64,000 nucleotides of DNA from Ottelia alismoides (lineage: Eukaryota > Streptophyta > Magnoliopsida > Alismatales > Hydrocharitaceae): the NCBI GenBank assembly GCA_037367405.1, contig JAZKJV010002627.1:248001-312000 (forward strand), read 5' to 3'. A model generated the notes under the pieces. That model made no database searches. It was not told the origin of the DNA and saw only the letters and a program-made list of their open reading frames with translations. Of the stretch, positions 46,860 through 58,583 are shown piece after piece (position 1 is the stretch's first letter; the number at the start of each line of letters is the position of its first letter). The position numbers and the translations under genes are program-made.

Positions 46860-47187
46860 GGTCCAAAAAAGCAATATTTAGGCAATTAAATTAGGGTTTT
46901 GTGTATGGTTTTCTGTACAGTTTCTCTACCATATCTCCCCCAACTTTATTCCTCGTCCAAGTCATCGATGAATGGGTCTCGGGGTCTAGGGTCACTCTTT
47001 AACACTTCTTTTCTTGTTCTTTTCTTACTTTATTCTTTTATTTTGGAATTAAATATAGTGTTTTATACAGTATTTTGTAAAATTTACAAGTGTTTATTTT
47101 GACAAATTAATGATATATACATGCATTTAGCTAGGAATTTAAGGCCAAAACGAAAGAGTAAAAATGATGAAATGGAGATTCATTACC
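46860..47187 (-). mobile_element. 3' LTR of Gypsy A, U3 end only
   Basis: Repeats the features of E: CTCCCCCAACTTTATTCC (about 46934-46951), then AT-rich DNA to GGAGATTCATTA, followed by CCCCCTATA, a polypurine tract. It is therefore the start of A's 3' LTR. The terminal CA has become TA. E separates it from its left remainder. Confidence 0.65.
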
Positions 47188-48884
47188 CCCTATATGTACC
47201 ATTGCTAGTCCCTAGTAAACACTTATGCATATAAGTATCGAAAAGAGAATAAAGAAAAGAAAAGGAAATAACTTAGAATAATTTTCGATTTTTAAATTGA
47301 TCTAAATAAAGTTAAAGTTTGGAGCTCAGAGAAGGCCTTATGATTATTAGTCTGTTCAGAACTGCATTTAAAATAGGAAATGTAACACAACAGACCTTAG
47401 TTTTCATAATCCTACTATCCAATTCAATTCACAGTTAGGTCAGACCCATCCTCTCAGTTGCATACTCTCGCTACCTTGAAGTGATAGAACCATGTGTGTG
47501 AATTGTTCAGCTCTTCCCAAATAAAATATTGAACCAGAAAGGAGTCTGCTCTTCTGGTAACTCTCCTAGTGGAGATAGATATTCCCTTCTAAGGTCAGGT
47601 GCCCACTTTTCTGGGGTCTTAGAAAAAGTTGTGTCGGTTGACCATTCCTCATCTGAATCATTATCTCAATCCATCTCTAGTCTTTAGATATTTTTGTTAC
47701 CAAAAGAAGTGTGTTAGATTATCGATTTCGGAAATCCCCAATAATGGTTCCTGAGCCACCCTTGACGAAGCAACCTAGCATCTTCCCTACTTAGACTCGA
47801 ATATTTTTTTAACAATCCATCTGGGTTGAGCGATGTACTAAGTGCGAGGTTTCTGATCAAGCTCTTGTTTCAAGAGCCTTACAGATTATATGAAGGGTTT
47901 TATTTGGATACATTGAATTGACTCATGAGCATAGTCTCATGGAATCTAAAGAATTAAGTCAAGACGACCTAAATTATCTCCAATTCCAGTCCTCAATGGG
48001 TTCCTCTCAAATTAAGTGTATTAAGGTCTATTCCAAGCTCCAATCTTCAGACTGTATTTCGGTTAGTTCAATTGTCTTGATTATTCCGAAAAATGTGAAA
48101 GTTATGTACAATGCAAGAAAATATTTTTGTGAAGAATTTCTCTGATTTTGAACTTTTTGTGGGATTTCTGAAAAGTTTGCAAATTTTTATGAAAATTTTT
48201 TAAAACATTTTTGCAAAATTTTATATATTTTAATGTTGCAAATTTTTAGTGGTTATTCAAATGATTATGTGGGGATATTTACATGGGAGTGCATCTTGTT
48301 ATTTACAAGAATTAGTTGAAGAATTGACATTATGTATTTTACAAAGATTAGGTTAATTATTATTTACAAGTTAATATACATAGTTTCTAAAATATTTTTA
48401 TATGCTTGAATTATGTAATGGGTTCTCAAAATAATTTGAAAAGATTTTTACAAATATTTTGAAAACTGTATTTTGAAAAATAGTTCGACAAATAATTTTT
48501 ACAAATATTTACAAAATTTGAAAATCATTTTTCAAAGATTTTTCAAATAGTATGTATAGATTTTTCCAAGTAATTTTGCAACCATTTTCATCACCGTTTG
48601 CAAATAGATTTTCAAAACATTTTTATTCAAACAAAGAAAAATGTTTACAAACAAAACATTTTTACATAGGTTCGAAAACATTTCACAAAATATTTTCCAA
48701 ACAGTTTTATAAAAGATTTTTAAAACAAAAAATTCAACCCATTTTTAAAACATTTTGCAAAAATTTTTTAACCGGTTTATTAACTGTAATTAAAAGAATT
48801 TTAATGTGTTTAAGAATTTTACTGATTACTATTTAATAAAAATACGAAAGTATGAGTTATGGCTAAAATATATACAATGTTTAT
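47188..48884 (-). other. 3' untranslated region of Gypsy A
   Basis: Begins (in minus sense, ends) at the polypurine tract CCCCCTATA (47188). The stretch 47540-47705 is conserved with L (13120-13565): CCTTCTAAGGTCAG and GGGGTCTTAGAAAAAGTTGTG. From about 48150 to 48840 it is made of short AT-rich repeats of ATTTTTACAAA and CAAAACATTTT type. No coding frame is recognised. Confidence 0.6.
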
Positions 48885-49245
48885 ATAACCCCCATATACT
48901 TAGCTTGAGCTATGTCCTCATAGATGGGAGAGAAAAGGAAGATATAACTCGTACTAAGTATAGAGAAGTCTATACTGCAACAACTAAATAATGAATGAGA
49001 AGTTTATCATTCCTCCATACTTAGGATAAATAAATCCTAAGTGTTGCAGGTTGTATACAATGCATGGAGGGTCGAGGGTGGGAACGAAAACTCATCGACC
49101 TGATCTGTCTCCCCCTATACCTAGGGTAAAATATCCTTAAGTATAGACAAAATATAAATAGTTGAATAGACAAACGAGGGATCAAAGAATGTATAACCTG
49201 AGGGCGCTTAACCCCCCCCCCCATACTTAGGATTAAGCATATCCT
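48885..49245 (-). repeat. Array of four polypurine-tract-like hairpins in A
   Basis: Four C-run/TATACTTAG units lie near 48888, 49012, 49110 and 49211. Inverted repeats follow: TAGCT/AGCTA (48901-48912), ACTTAGGA/TCCTAAGT (49019-49042, perfect 8 bp), CTATAC.T.AGG with CCT.A.GTATAG (49115-49146, imperfect), and CTTAGGAT with ATCCT (49226-49243). The last C-run is 11 bases. Confidence 0.78.
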
Positions 49246-49499
49246 ATATATAGCACAGATGAATGGGGTAAGGGTAACGCGGAAGAAAGAATTTGAAGAA
49301 TGAAAACAAAAAAAAGATGAAGATTAATTCATCAAAAAATATTTTTCTATGCCTTGTCAAATTATGTTGATGTTGCGACGTTGAGCTCTTCATGTAGACC
49401 ACCTGCATTGAATTCAAAACGGACATAAATGTATCATGTTCAAGATATGTCTTCATTAATTATCCGTTGATCATAATTGGTTGTGTGTCAGCTGACAAA

Positions 49500-50176
49500 T
49501 CGGATATGACAATACTTCCATTGTCAACTTGCATGCTTCGTCGTAAAAGGCCCGGTCCACTTGCTCTTCAACTTCCCTGGGAATAATTTGAGCTTTACAT
49601 AAAACAACCAGACCTTCTAACGAGGATCAAAGGTCTTGCGGTGGATATGCTTGTCGTGCCACTTCTTGACCTTGTCCTTATACATCAGGCTATTGCCGTA
49701 GGCATAGTTGTGGAATTCAAGAAGTTGATTCTAGCTTTTTGTTCTTTTTAGCCTTCTTGGAATCCAAATTACAGACATTTATTACCCATGGAGATTTGTG
49801 AATTAGTTCGATGGGAAAATGCCATGGCTTGCCATACACTAGGCAGTAGGGAGACATTCCTAAAGGTGACTTGTACGCGATCTGATAGGCCCAAAGAATC
49901 GAGTCAAGGAGTTGTGAACAGTTCTTCTTGTCAGGACACACAAGTTTCTACATAATTATTTTTGTATCCCTATTTGAAGATTTGGCTATGCCATTATATT
50001 GTTTGTTGTATAGAGAAGCGAATCGATGTTTAATGCAGTATTATTTAGTCAGCTTCTTCACTCTCTATTTAAGAAATGACTACCCGCATCTGATACCATA
50101 ATTTTAGGTATTTGATGAGCTGCAAAATGCATGTATTAATATCTATATATATCCATTGTAGTATGGGCACTTAGCG
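49500..50176 (-). pseudogene. pol: Gypsy A integrase, core to C-terminus, interrupted by B
   Basis: WAYQIAYKSPLGMSPY and LVYGKPWHFPIEL (about 49780-49890) are the end of an Athila/Tat integrase core. NYAYGNSLMYKDKVKKWHD and LKLFPGKLKSKWTGPF form the C-terminal domain. A TAG at 49617-49619 replaces a Gln. At the right end the core is disrupted at 50176, where the LTR of B starts. The upstream catalytic residues lie beyond B and C, outside the window. Confidence 0.85.
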
Positions 50177-53003
50177 TGTCATATAGAACCGAATGAACAA
50201 TCTCTGCTTCAGCTTTAATTTTTAACCTAGGAAGTCTAGGGTCGAACACAAGGATGCGGGCAATTTAATGATTAAATTTTGATGAGAAATATTTTAAGTG
50301 TCAATTCTTAGGTTAATTACATTGAGAAATGCATGTTTCATAAAAGAGATAATTTTTATATAATTCACACACAAATAATTTACCCCACTCACAATGCAAT
50401 TACAAACTCAAAGAATAATTGGAGTTAATTGCAATAGTTTCTTGAACTGATTGAAAATTCAATGAGGTCTAAAATCCAATCCGAAAATAGATCTAACCAG
50501 TACTTAAATTAGAAAGCAACTCAAAGTAATAATGACATTTAGTTCCACTTTGTTACTCAAATCCCTTTTAATTAAATTAATTAATAACTTAATAGAGGTG
50601 ATCAAAATTGAGTGATAATTATCCACTAAGAAGCAAGAAATTAATCGGGATCCATTGCTCAAAATAATGACACTTTTAACTTTAATTAAGAATCTTAATT
50701 AAGAAGTTGAAGGTTAAATAATTAATGTGTGATTTTTATTGTAGAAGTAACCACAAAGCATGATAATAGAAAGAGCAACACAGTAGATTTCAAACAGGAT
50801 CAAAATCACTTGAATTGGATTTATAAATAAAAAGTTATTTAACAATCAATCCAGGGGCATAAATGCAAAGAAATCTCCAAATTGTATTAAAAACAAAGAT
50901 AATCAGGGACTAAAATGTAACTAAAATAACATGCAGGGGCTAATGTGAAATTTGAAAAAAAATACAGGACTTATCTCAATAGTAAGAATTTTAGGACCGC
51001 TGCTGCAAAATTTCCAAGTCGCGTGCAAGAGAGCAAATGACACTAGGTTGGGGTCAAAGTTGTGGTTCGAGCCAAGTGTCAATGCCTGGAAGCTTTGGAT
51101 CGGGTTAGGGGCTGACAAGGCTACAAGTTCGAACCATCCTCGTGGATTAAATAGGACCGTAAGATCGTGCCCAACCGGGGTCGATCCAGCGACATATGTA
51201 TATCAGGTGATCTTATTCTCCTTTGCCTTGCGCGAGTTCAAGGAGGCGTGACTCTGGTGAGAGCCCTTTTTCTCCACCTAACTCCTAAGAGTGCTCCAAA
51301 AGTTAGTGTGGTACTCTAGCTTCCTAGCGAAGATGGTGCAACATTGCCAAAGACGCACGAGCAACTGAAAGTGGAAGATGTTGATCATCCATCGGGGAAG
51401 ATAAACCAGATCGGCCATTGACTTTGGATTCCGGTCACTGAAGTTCTTTGACTCTTGTAATGTTAGAAAGAGATAGCTGAAATAACAAACAAGTGGTGCA
51501 TGCGAGAGTGAGATGGAATGGATGGTTGATATGAACAAAGCAGGTGGAACCCTCACGGATTCTCCTCCAGCAGTGAAGGAGAAGACAGATTGAGTTGGAG
51601 GTTGTGACAGAACAACAAACACTATGATCAAAGCTTTTTGTGTGAATTAAAGATCCAAGGTAACGAAGCTATTCATCATGATTCAGATTGTGGATCATTC
51701 TAAAGAGCAGTGAAAATTGAAAAATATCACAGAGAAGATACATGACTACTTACCTAGAACTAGTAAGAACGGAGAAGAATGAAGGAGACGGGCCTTTATT
51801 GGAGTTACACAAACTTCTGTCTTCACTCCAGATCTCTGGCTAAGGTATGAAGCTCGAGCAAGTGTCGAAAATGCTGCAGCACGTCAGTAATGGCGTGGAT
51901 CTCGTCGGTGAAACACCACTATGGTTGCTCTCAATTCCTCTAGTCCTATGTCACTGGAAGATGAAATAGGCTGAGGGTCTTCACACTGATTGGCGGGATG
52001 CGGTTTCCAGGAGTGGATCGAAGTTTTAAAAGGGAAGGAAGTTTGGAGGTTGGCACCGATAGGTGGTGGTTTCAACCACCTCCACCAATGCAGATAGGGG
52101 AAGTTGGAAAATCCTAAGGGACGGGCGAAGATTAGGGTATAATGGAGAATCATATGGCTGAAGAGGTTAAGATAGAAGTTGACAGAGTTTGATTAGAAAA
52201 TGGTGAGAAGTTGGAGTGAAACAAAGGGATGTGTCGCTTGAAAGAGGTGGGCGTAGGTTGAAGGCGACAGGAGAACCGTTGTATTAGGATCCAATGGTTA
52301 TAATTTGGGCATAAGATCATGCCTAGGATCAGTTCTGATGGATCGGATTAGACCACCCATATTGTAGCGCTATTGTGCAGTCAGGATGGCATGGTTAGAC
52401 CGATCATGCAAATGAAAATAAAGAGGGGTCGGATTGAAAAGAAGCCATCTGATAAAAAATGATCAGACGGCTTAGATCATGCACGGTCTAAAGTAAAGAG
52501 ACGATCTACATGGCTAAATCTGAGAGTGCCACGTGGTCCAATGAGAATTGAAGAAAATATGTAAATTAGAGTAAATTTAAAAAGAATTACATAGAGGAAT
52601 AATTAATAAAAGCAGTAAGCATGAAAGTTGTAGATCTTGATGAGATCTACAACATTCAAGTAGAAGTCAAAGAGATAGAGGTTATCTATACAAAAAAAAT
52701 TAAATACAAATAAACCACATAAAACAAATTTCTTTATTTTTCTTATTTTTATTATATGTTTTTTTTGTTTCATGTTATTTTATTTTTACACATTTTTATT
52801 CTTATTTTTATTTGATTTTTAATAAGAAATAAATACATAAAATATTACACCATAATAGAGTTATATTAATATAATGTAATTGGGGTTAATTATTTACAAC
52901 ACATAAATTAGTAATTAGTGTTAATGAGTCAGTGAATCTTGTGATTAACTCAAGTAAGAGAGATAAATATAATGAATTAAGCTGATAAATCCGGGATTTA
53001 TCG
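50177..53003 (-). mobile_element. 3' LTR of Gypsy B
   Basis: About 2827 bp. Plus-strand right end CCGGGATTTATCG, where relatives have ...TTCATCA, so the terminal dinucleotide is mutated. The left end is set at TGTCATATAGAACCGAATG by similarity to the C LTR terminus and by the end of A's integrase. It contains CTAGGGTCGAACACAAGG (50239-50256), the counterpart of GGTCGATCACAAGGA in L, GCCACGTGGTCC (52529-52540), and the AAGTTGTAGATCTTGATGAG block near 52625. Confidence 0.7.
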
Positions 53004-53018
53004 CCCCTATACTTAAGC
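53004..53018 (-). promoter_or_regulatory. Polypurine tract of Gypsy B
   Basis: Minus strand CTTAAGTATAGGGG directly before the 3' LTR, matching that of L. Confidence 0.75.
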
Positions 53019-55379
53019 TAAGCTCATCCTCGAGCTAATAAATGAAGAATGGATTAGAGAGTCAGTTTAATTAGTGAGATCCCTGACGAGTACATGTGAA
53101 AATACAAAGCTTTATTTAACCTAGAACACTAGGTTTTAGAAATCCTAAAACTCTAAGTTGATCCAAGTAGTAATCAAAAGAAGTTTAACTCCTCTAATTG
53201 CCAGAATCTCAATGTATACATATATATAAGAGGCATGACTTAGTGTAGACTGCACCATAAGAGTAGAGTCAAAATATCACCAAGAATTCTAATCACATAA
53301 GCTCTCCTAAGGACCCGACCCTCAACTCTAGGGAATAAATCTAGCCTTCCCTCAATCCACCTTCTCTTTAGTTCGTCAGACTTCAATGGTATAGATGAAA
53401 GTCCAGATTATGGAGGATGTAAGATTTTGTACTTATTTTCTCTTCCTCTCAGCAGAACATGGTTCTCTCAAGTGTTAATACTCAACATAATTTTCATTTT
53501 GATTTTGCTAATCAGTGTGTTCGTCAAAAGAGATTGAGTATTTTGTACTTGTTTTCCTAGGAATACACTGGGATGTGTCTTTCTAAAGTATTTACTATAC
53601 TTGCATCCGGACTTGTAGCGCTAACGATACATAGCCCTTTTTGAGGTACTAGCCCGACTCATAAAAGCCTTCTGATTTAGTCCAAATGGACACTTAAAAG
53701 GTTGCGAGCAATCGCCTCAATGTAACTCATATAATGTAACTTTGTAATTTGATTATCTTTTCTTCTCTTTTCATCATTATTTTTTTGAGGGAACTTCCCT
53801 TCTTTTTATTTTTAGCTAGCTCCATTGTTTTACCAAAGATTAACGTACATTGATCAACTTATTAATTAATTGCTATCACACCCTAGCACTTTAGGTCAAA
53901 GTCAAGAGATAGCATAATAACATGTCCCATACTGGCTAAAATGCTGACACTCAGGTTTCATGAAGCCATCATTAATTTTATACCATCCTCAAGCAATAGA
54001 TCAAGTCCAAACTCAAGCTTCCAATCCCAGTTTCTTTAGTGATATCGTGACTCATCTCAATCATAAATGCAGTCATGCATATGAATGCTAGTCGAATTCT
54101 TTTAAGGGAGATTAAGAATGGTGTATAACATGCATATCTTCAAACTATGAGAGTGTGAATTTTTAATTCTAAGACCCTAATGATTAATACATGATAACTC
54201 TAAGTCTAGGGACTTCTTAAACAAAGTGTTTAAAGATTATCTCAAGCCATGAGTGCATAATGAAAGTGTCCAAGAATAACACCAATTAATAAGTCAGTGT
54301 GTTAGTTATTTATAAAAAATTAATGAATTATTAGTTTTATTAAAACAAAGACAAAAGTTGGATACCCTAGTTAAGTCAATAGAGAGAGCGCACAAATATA
54401 CTAGGATACCCAACATGACAACATTACAAGCTCAGCTCCTTACAAATCAAGATTGGTTCTTTGAGGTCTAGAATTACAAGTTGCCTTATGTTTCAATTGT
54501 TTCTTCCTAACAGAATACATTTCGGAATCTGAGTATGAAAGATCTTCACAACTTGGAATTTCATTCTTCTAGAATGATGCCATTCTTCCTCAAAAGTAAT
54601 ATCCATATTTACATGGGAAGCATCAAAAGTCTTCACAATCATGGGAAGACGAATCAAACCTTCAAATCCTGCAACAAATTTTTGGATTTTCTTTAGAAGA
54701 GAAAAACTATACATGGTAGGATGACCCACTTACAAGATAGGTGAGAATCCAAGGATTGAACATCCTCAAGAAATGGTAAGGGCACCTCTATGTCTAATTC
54801 TTTTTATCAATATATCATCGTCCTGAATAGGCATCACTATTTTTAGTGAACTCTGTATCAACTTAATCTTCCAAAATATAGAGTTGAAATGAAAACTTTC
54901 CTCCATGTTTAACTCTGAAAGACTCTAAGGCAAGACAACTTTCTAAATAAAGAAGAAACGATTCTGTGGAACGTTGCGACCTCTTGGAACCTTAAAACTC
55001 CAAAGGATAATGAAGAGACACAACAAAAATTAATGAATTTTCAATTTATTTTCTGATTTTTATTGGATTTTATATAAAGTTAAATAGTTAGTCTCATTTA
55101 CACACTTAGCTTTGAAAAGAATTTTGATTTTTTTGCTAATAATGTCACATAGATATAGGTTTTCAAAACCTTTTACAAATGATTTTTCAAATAGTGTCAA
55201 TTCTAATTTTACATACCATGTAAAATTTTTGAAAATCGTGTCAAATATGTATATAAGTTTCAAAAATCATTTTTAAAATATTTTATACACAAATCAGTAC
55301 AAAGATATTATGATATCCATGACCTCAATAAGTTTAAAAATATGAGCTATGGCTAAAGTATATATGTAATATATAAGGT
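53019..55379 (-). other. Post-integrase region of Gypsy B
   Basis: Where many Athila elements hold an env-like frame I see only short frames; the longest, 54493-54729 minus (78 codons), is unrecognised. AT-rich, no domain and no membrane segment. Confidence 0.45.
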
Positions 55380-55670
55380 AGACCCCCTTATACTTAGCTT
55401 TTGTTATGTCCTCATAACACAAATTGATATGAATCCATAGCTCAACTAAGTATAAAACAATCCACAAGAACTGAGTTGAGAATAAGACAAGTGTAAGAAT
55501 GAAAAAAGAATATGCCATAATGAGTATATAGGTAAGGCACCCCCTATACTTAAGTTTGGAAAAACCTAAGTAAAGAGATAGATATGAAAACAAATGAGAA
55601 ACTCAAAATGAAGAGAAAGTAGGGACAAATCCCCCCTATACATAGGCTGAGAATAGCCTAAGTGTAGGTA
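55380..55670 (-). repeat. Array of three polypurine-tract-like hairpins in B
   Basis: Units at about 55382 (CCCCCTTATACTTAGC), 55539 (CCCCCTATACTTAAG) and 55630 (CCCCCCTATACATAGGC). The third has the stem ATAGGCT/AGCCTA (about 55642-55659). The second pairs ACTTAAGTTT loosely with AACCTAAGT. Same position and spacing as in L and A. Confidence 0.75.
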
Positions 55671-55904
55671 GAAAATAGAATAAGAAGCATATGTAATCTA
55701 CAAGATAAGGATCAGAATGAATGTGAATCTTTTGAATATTCTAATGTGAATCTGTCATGATAGTCATGCCTTGTTTGAGAAGTCTAAAACTGAATCAATA
55801 GGCATGAAATCAATCATCTCAATAGGAGTTAACCTTTCCTTGGATTGTACAAAGTGTTTAAGTAACTTCATGTTGATCAGAAGGGAAGGTGCATTCTCTG
55901 AAAG

Positions 55905-57185
55905 CTATGAGATCTCCAAACTACCGTTCTCATGCACTTCCTTAACAATGAAAGGTCCCATCCACTTTGACTTATGTTTCTTGTGGAAAATCGTTAACTT
56001 CTCATTAAACAACCGTATCTTTTGTCTAGGGACAAAGTTCTTGCATCTGATATGTGCATCATGCCACTTCTTAACTTTATCCTCATAGATCATGTTGTTG
56101 TCATATGCTCGGTTGCGGATTTCCACTAGTTCGTTTAAGTTGAGGTCTCTACACTACTTTCCTAAGTGATAACTCCATTTTATATTTTTTATTTCCCAAT
56201 CAGATTTATCTACTAATTCGGCTGGTAAATGACATGGCTTGCCATAAATCATCCTAAAAGGTGAAGTGCCCAGAGGTGTCTTGTAGGTCGTTTTGTAAGC
56301 CCACAGAACTTGGTCCAACAACTGAAACCAGTTCTTTCTATTTGGACGAACTAACTTTTGAAGGATTCTCTTCACCTTCCTATTTGAAACCTCTACCATG
56401 CCGTCTGATTAAGGGTGGTAAGGACTAGTTATTCTATGCTCAAATCCATAGTCTTTTGATAATCATTTCATCATTTCATTCACAAAATGGATACCGCCAT
56501 CAGATATTAAAACTTTGGATACCCCAAACCGTGAAATAATATGATCCTCAATAAACTTGCAAACAGTCCTACCATCTGCAGCTCGGGTTGGAATAACCTC
56601 CATCCATTTGGACAAGTAATCAAACGCTAACTAGATGTACTCGAATACTTGGCTATTAGGGAAAAAGACCCATAAAATCTATTCCCCATGCACCAAAGAC
56701 ATCACAAAACATCACTGGCTGCATTGGCATTTCATCTCTAGAACCAACAGTCCCTCCCATCCTCTAGTAAACAGGGTACGATCGTATAAAATCTGCAACA
56801 TCTCTAAACAAGGTCGGACAAAAGAAACCACACTGTAACACCTTGTGGGCGGTTATCTTTCCATAATGGTGTCCTCCAGCTTCAAATGAATGACAATACA
56901 TGAGGACACTCTGGTATTCTTCCTAAGGAATACAACTTCTCCAGATATAATCTGGTCCTTCAAAGAAAAGGAACAAATCCTCCCAATGGTATTTTCTCGA
57001 ATCCAACTTGAATCGATATATACTATTCCTAGTCCAACCATGAGGAACTTTCTTGGAGACAAGGAAGTTCACCATGTTGGCATACCATGGAAGTGAGTCA
57101 ACAACACAAATAGACTCATCTGGAAAGGTCTCTCGAATAGGCTCAGTATCAAGATTATCTTTTCTTTCAATACTTGAAAGACGAT
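55905..57185 (-). pseudogene. pol: Gypsy B integrase
   Basis: Reading leftward: LPWYANMVNFLVSKKVPHG precedes the zinc-binding domain. VFGAWGIDFMGLFP holds the first catalytic Asp (about 56685), LISDGGIHFVNE the second (about 56505), and MVEVSNRKVKRIL the Glu (about 56390), so the DDE triad can be placed. WAYKTTYKTPLGTSPF and MIYGKPCHLPAEL end the core. RNRAYDNNMIYEDKVKKWHD and KSKWMGPFIVKEVHENG are the C-terminal domain. Several stops (for example after FEYI and YHP) and frame changes make it a pseudogene. No chromodomain is seen, as in Athila/Tat elements. It is truncated at 57185 by insertion of C. Confidence 0.88.
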
Positions 57186-58375
57186 TGATGAATCCATGAT
57201 TCATTAACTTTTTTGTCGTATTTTTTCTTAAAACCCTTAACAAATACATGAAAATATTCATTAATTCCCACATTTTATCTAAATCTCATTCATAAATAAA
57301 AATATACTTTTAAGCATCAAAAACATGTAAATAAATAAAGACTAAAAAAATAAAGAAAAGAAAAGAAGGTAGATTGTAGATATGTATATATGTACAATAT
57401 GACTCAGATAATATAAATATAGCTGAAAGATATATTTATATAACCTACCTCGAGACCAAGTTAGTATGGATTGGTCGACAAAATAACAAGTAGGGGGAGA
57501 TAAGAAAAGAAAACCATAAAAAAATAATTAAATAAAACTCCACACATTATTCACTATTTATCAAATAAATACCAAATCTTCATTTATATTTAATTAATTC
57601 ATATGAATATATTTTTCATCAAACTCTTTTCCTAATTATTTCTAAAAATTTATATAAAAATATAAAAATAGGTTAAAAATATTATCCTAACTATATGCCA
57701 AGAAATCCTACTTGTAAATTGTCGAAATCTCAACTTCCGAACATCATAACTTCCTCATACGAACTCCAAATTCACTCTACTCACCTTTAAAAATTAATAG
57801 AGGTGGTTTCATTGAATTCGGAGTCCGATTGCAAAAAGTCAGTTTTGGGACCTAATGATAAAGGGGTTTCTGAGCTATTTATTTTATTTAGAACCCATTA
57901 TTTATAGTTTTATTAATTTTATAATTTTTTATTATTTTCATGATATCGTATTTTCATCATGATTTATTTCATAATTTTTGGAGCATATTTTTTTTATAAA
58001 ATCCAAAACACTACTTTATAGATGAATTGAATTGTATAACTTATACCTATATTTATTAATATATCTAAATTAATTTTTAAAAACCCATAAAAAATCACAA
58101 AGACTTTATTTATTATTCTAATAATTAAGAAAATATAAAATTAATAAATAATAATTATTTATTAAATTAAAAATTCAATAACTATTTATTAAGTATTATT
58201 TATATTTATTTATTAATATAATATGTATATTTCACATAATATTTTTTATTTACAAAAATTAATTATTCCAAAAATTTGATAGATTAATTATTTACATTTT
58301 TCGTTATTATAATTATTTAAAATAACGTTATTTACTATTTATTATATAATTTATATGGAATTTACACTCTGGCCA

Positions 58376-58405
58376 ACCAGGTGTTGACACGTGTCAACAC
58401 CTGGT
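58376..58405. repeat. Perfect 30-bp palindrome centred on CACGTG in the C LTR
   Basis: Left half ACCAGGTGTTGACAC and right half GTGTCAACACCTGGT are exact reverse complements with no spacer. About 170 bp upstream of the TATA box. Confidence 0.97.
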
Positions 58406-58575
58406 GCTTCTTCTCTAAGAAGCCGGTGCAGCTTTTGCTCGAACTGGCCGCTTTCATTTCATTTTCCCACCTAACTTCTAACAACTTCACTCGATCCCGT
58501 CCCTTCATCTTACTCTCCTAACAACCCTCATTCACGTCCTCCATTGGATCCACCTTGGAGATCAAGCAACTCGTC

Positions 58576-58583
58576 TATAAAAG
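58576..58583 (+). promoter_or_regulatory. TATA box of Gypsy C
   Basis: TATAAAAG in CTCGTCTATAAAAGGGC, the strongest TATA box in this LTR. Transcription would start about 30 bp downstream. Confidence 0.75.

Larger units (their letters stand above)
50177..57185 (-). mobile_element. Gypsy element B (Athila/Tat-like), 3' half
   Basis: Minus-strand element inserted into A's integrase. Present are the 3' LTR (50177-53003), polypurine tract, a 2.9 kb post-integrase region with hairpins, and integrase (55905-57185). The RNase H, RT and gag side is separated by the insertion of element C at 57186 and lies off the window. The 5-bp left flank is TAGCG. Confidence 0.8.

Noticed and set aside
48150..48840. 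AT-rich short repeats that could suggest a satellite or CRISPR-like array
   Set aside because: Repeat units are irregular (ATTTTTACAAA and CAAAACATTTT variants) with no constant spacer; low-complexity 3' region of a plant Gypsy element.
56923..57273. Single 116-codon frame crossing 57185/57186
   Set aside because: Only the part left of 57186 is integrase; the first about 29 residues come from the C LTR by chance read-through.
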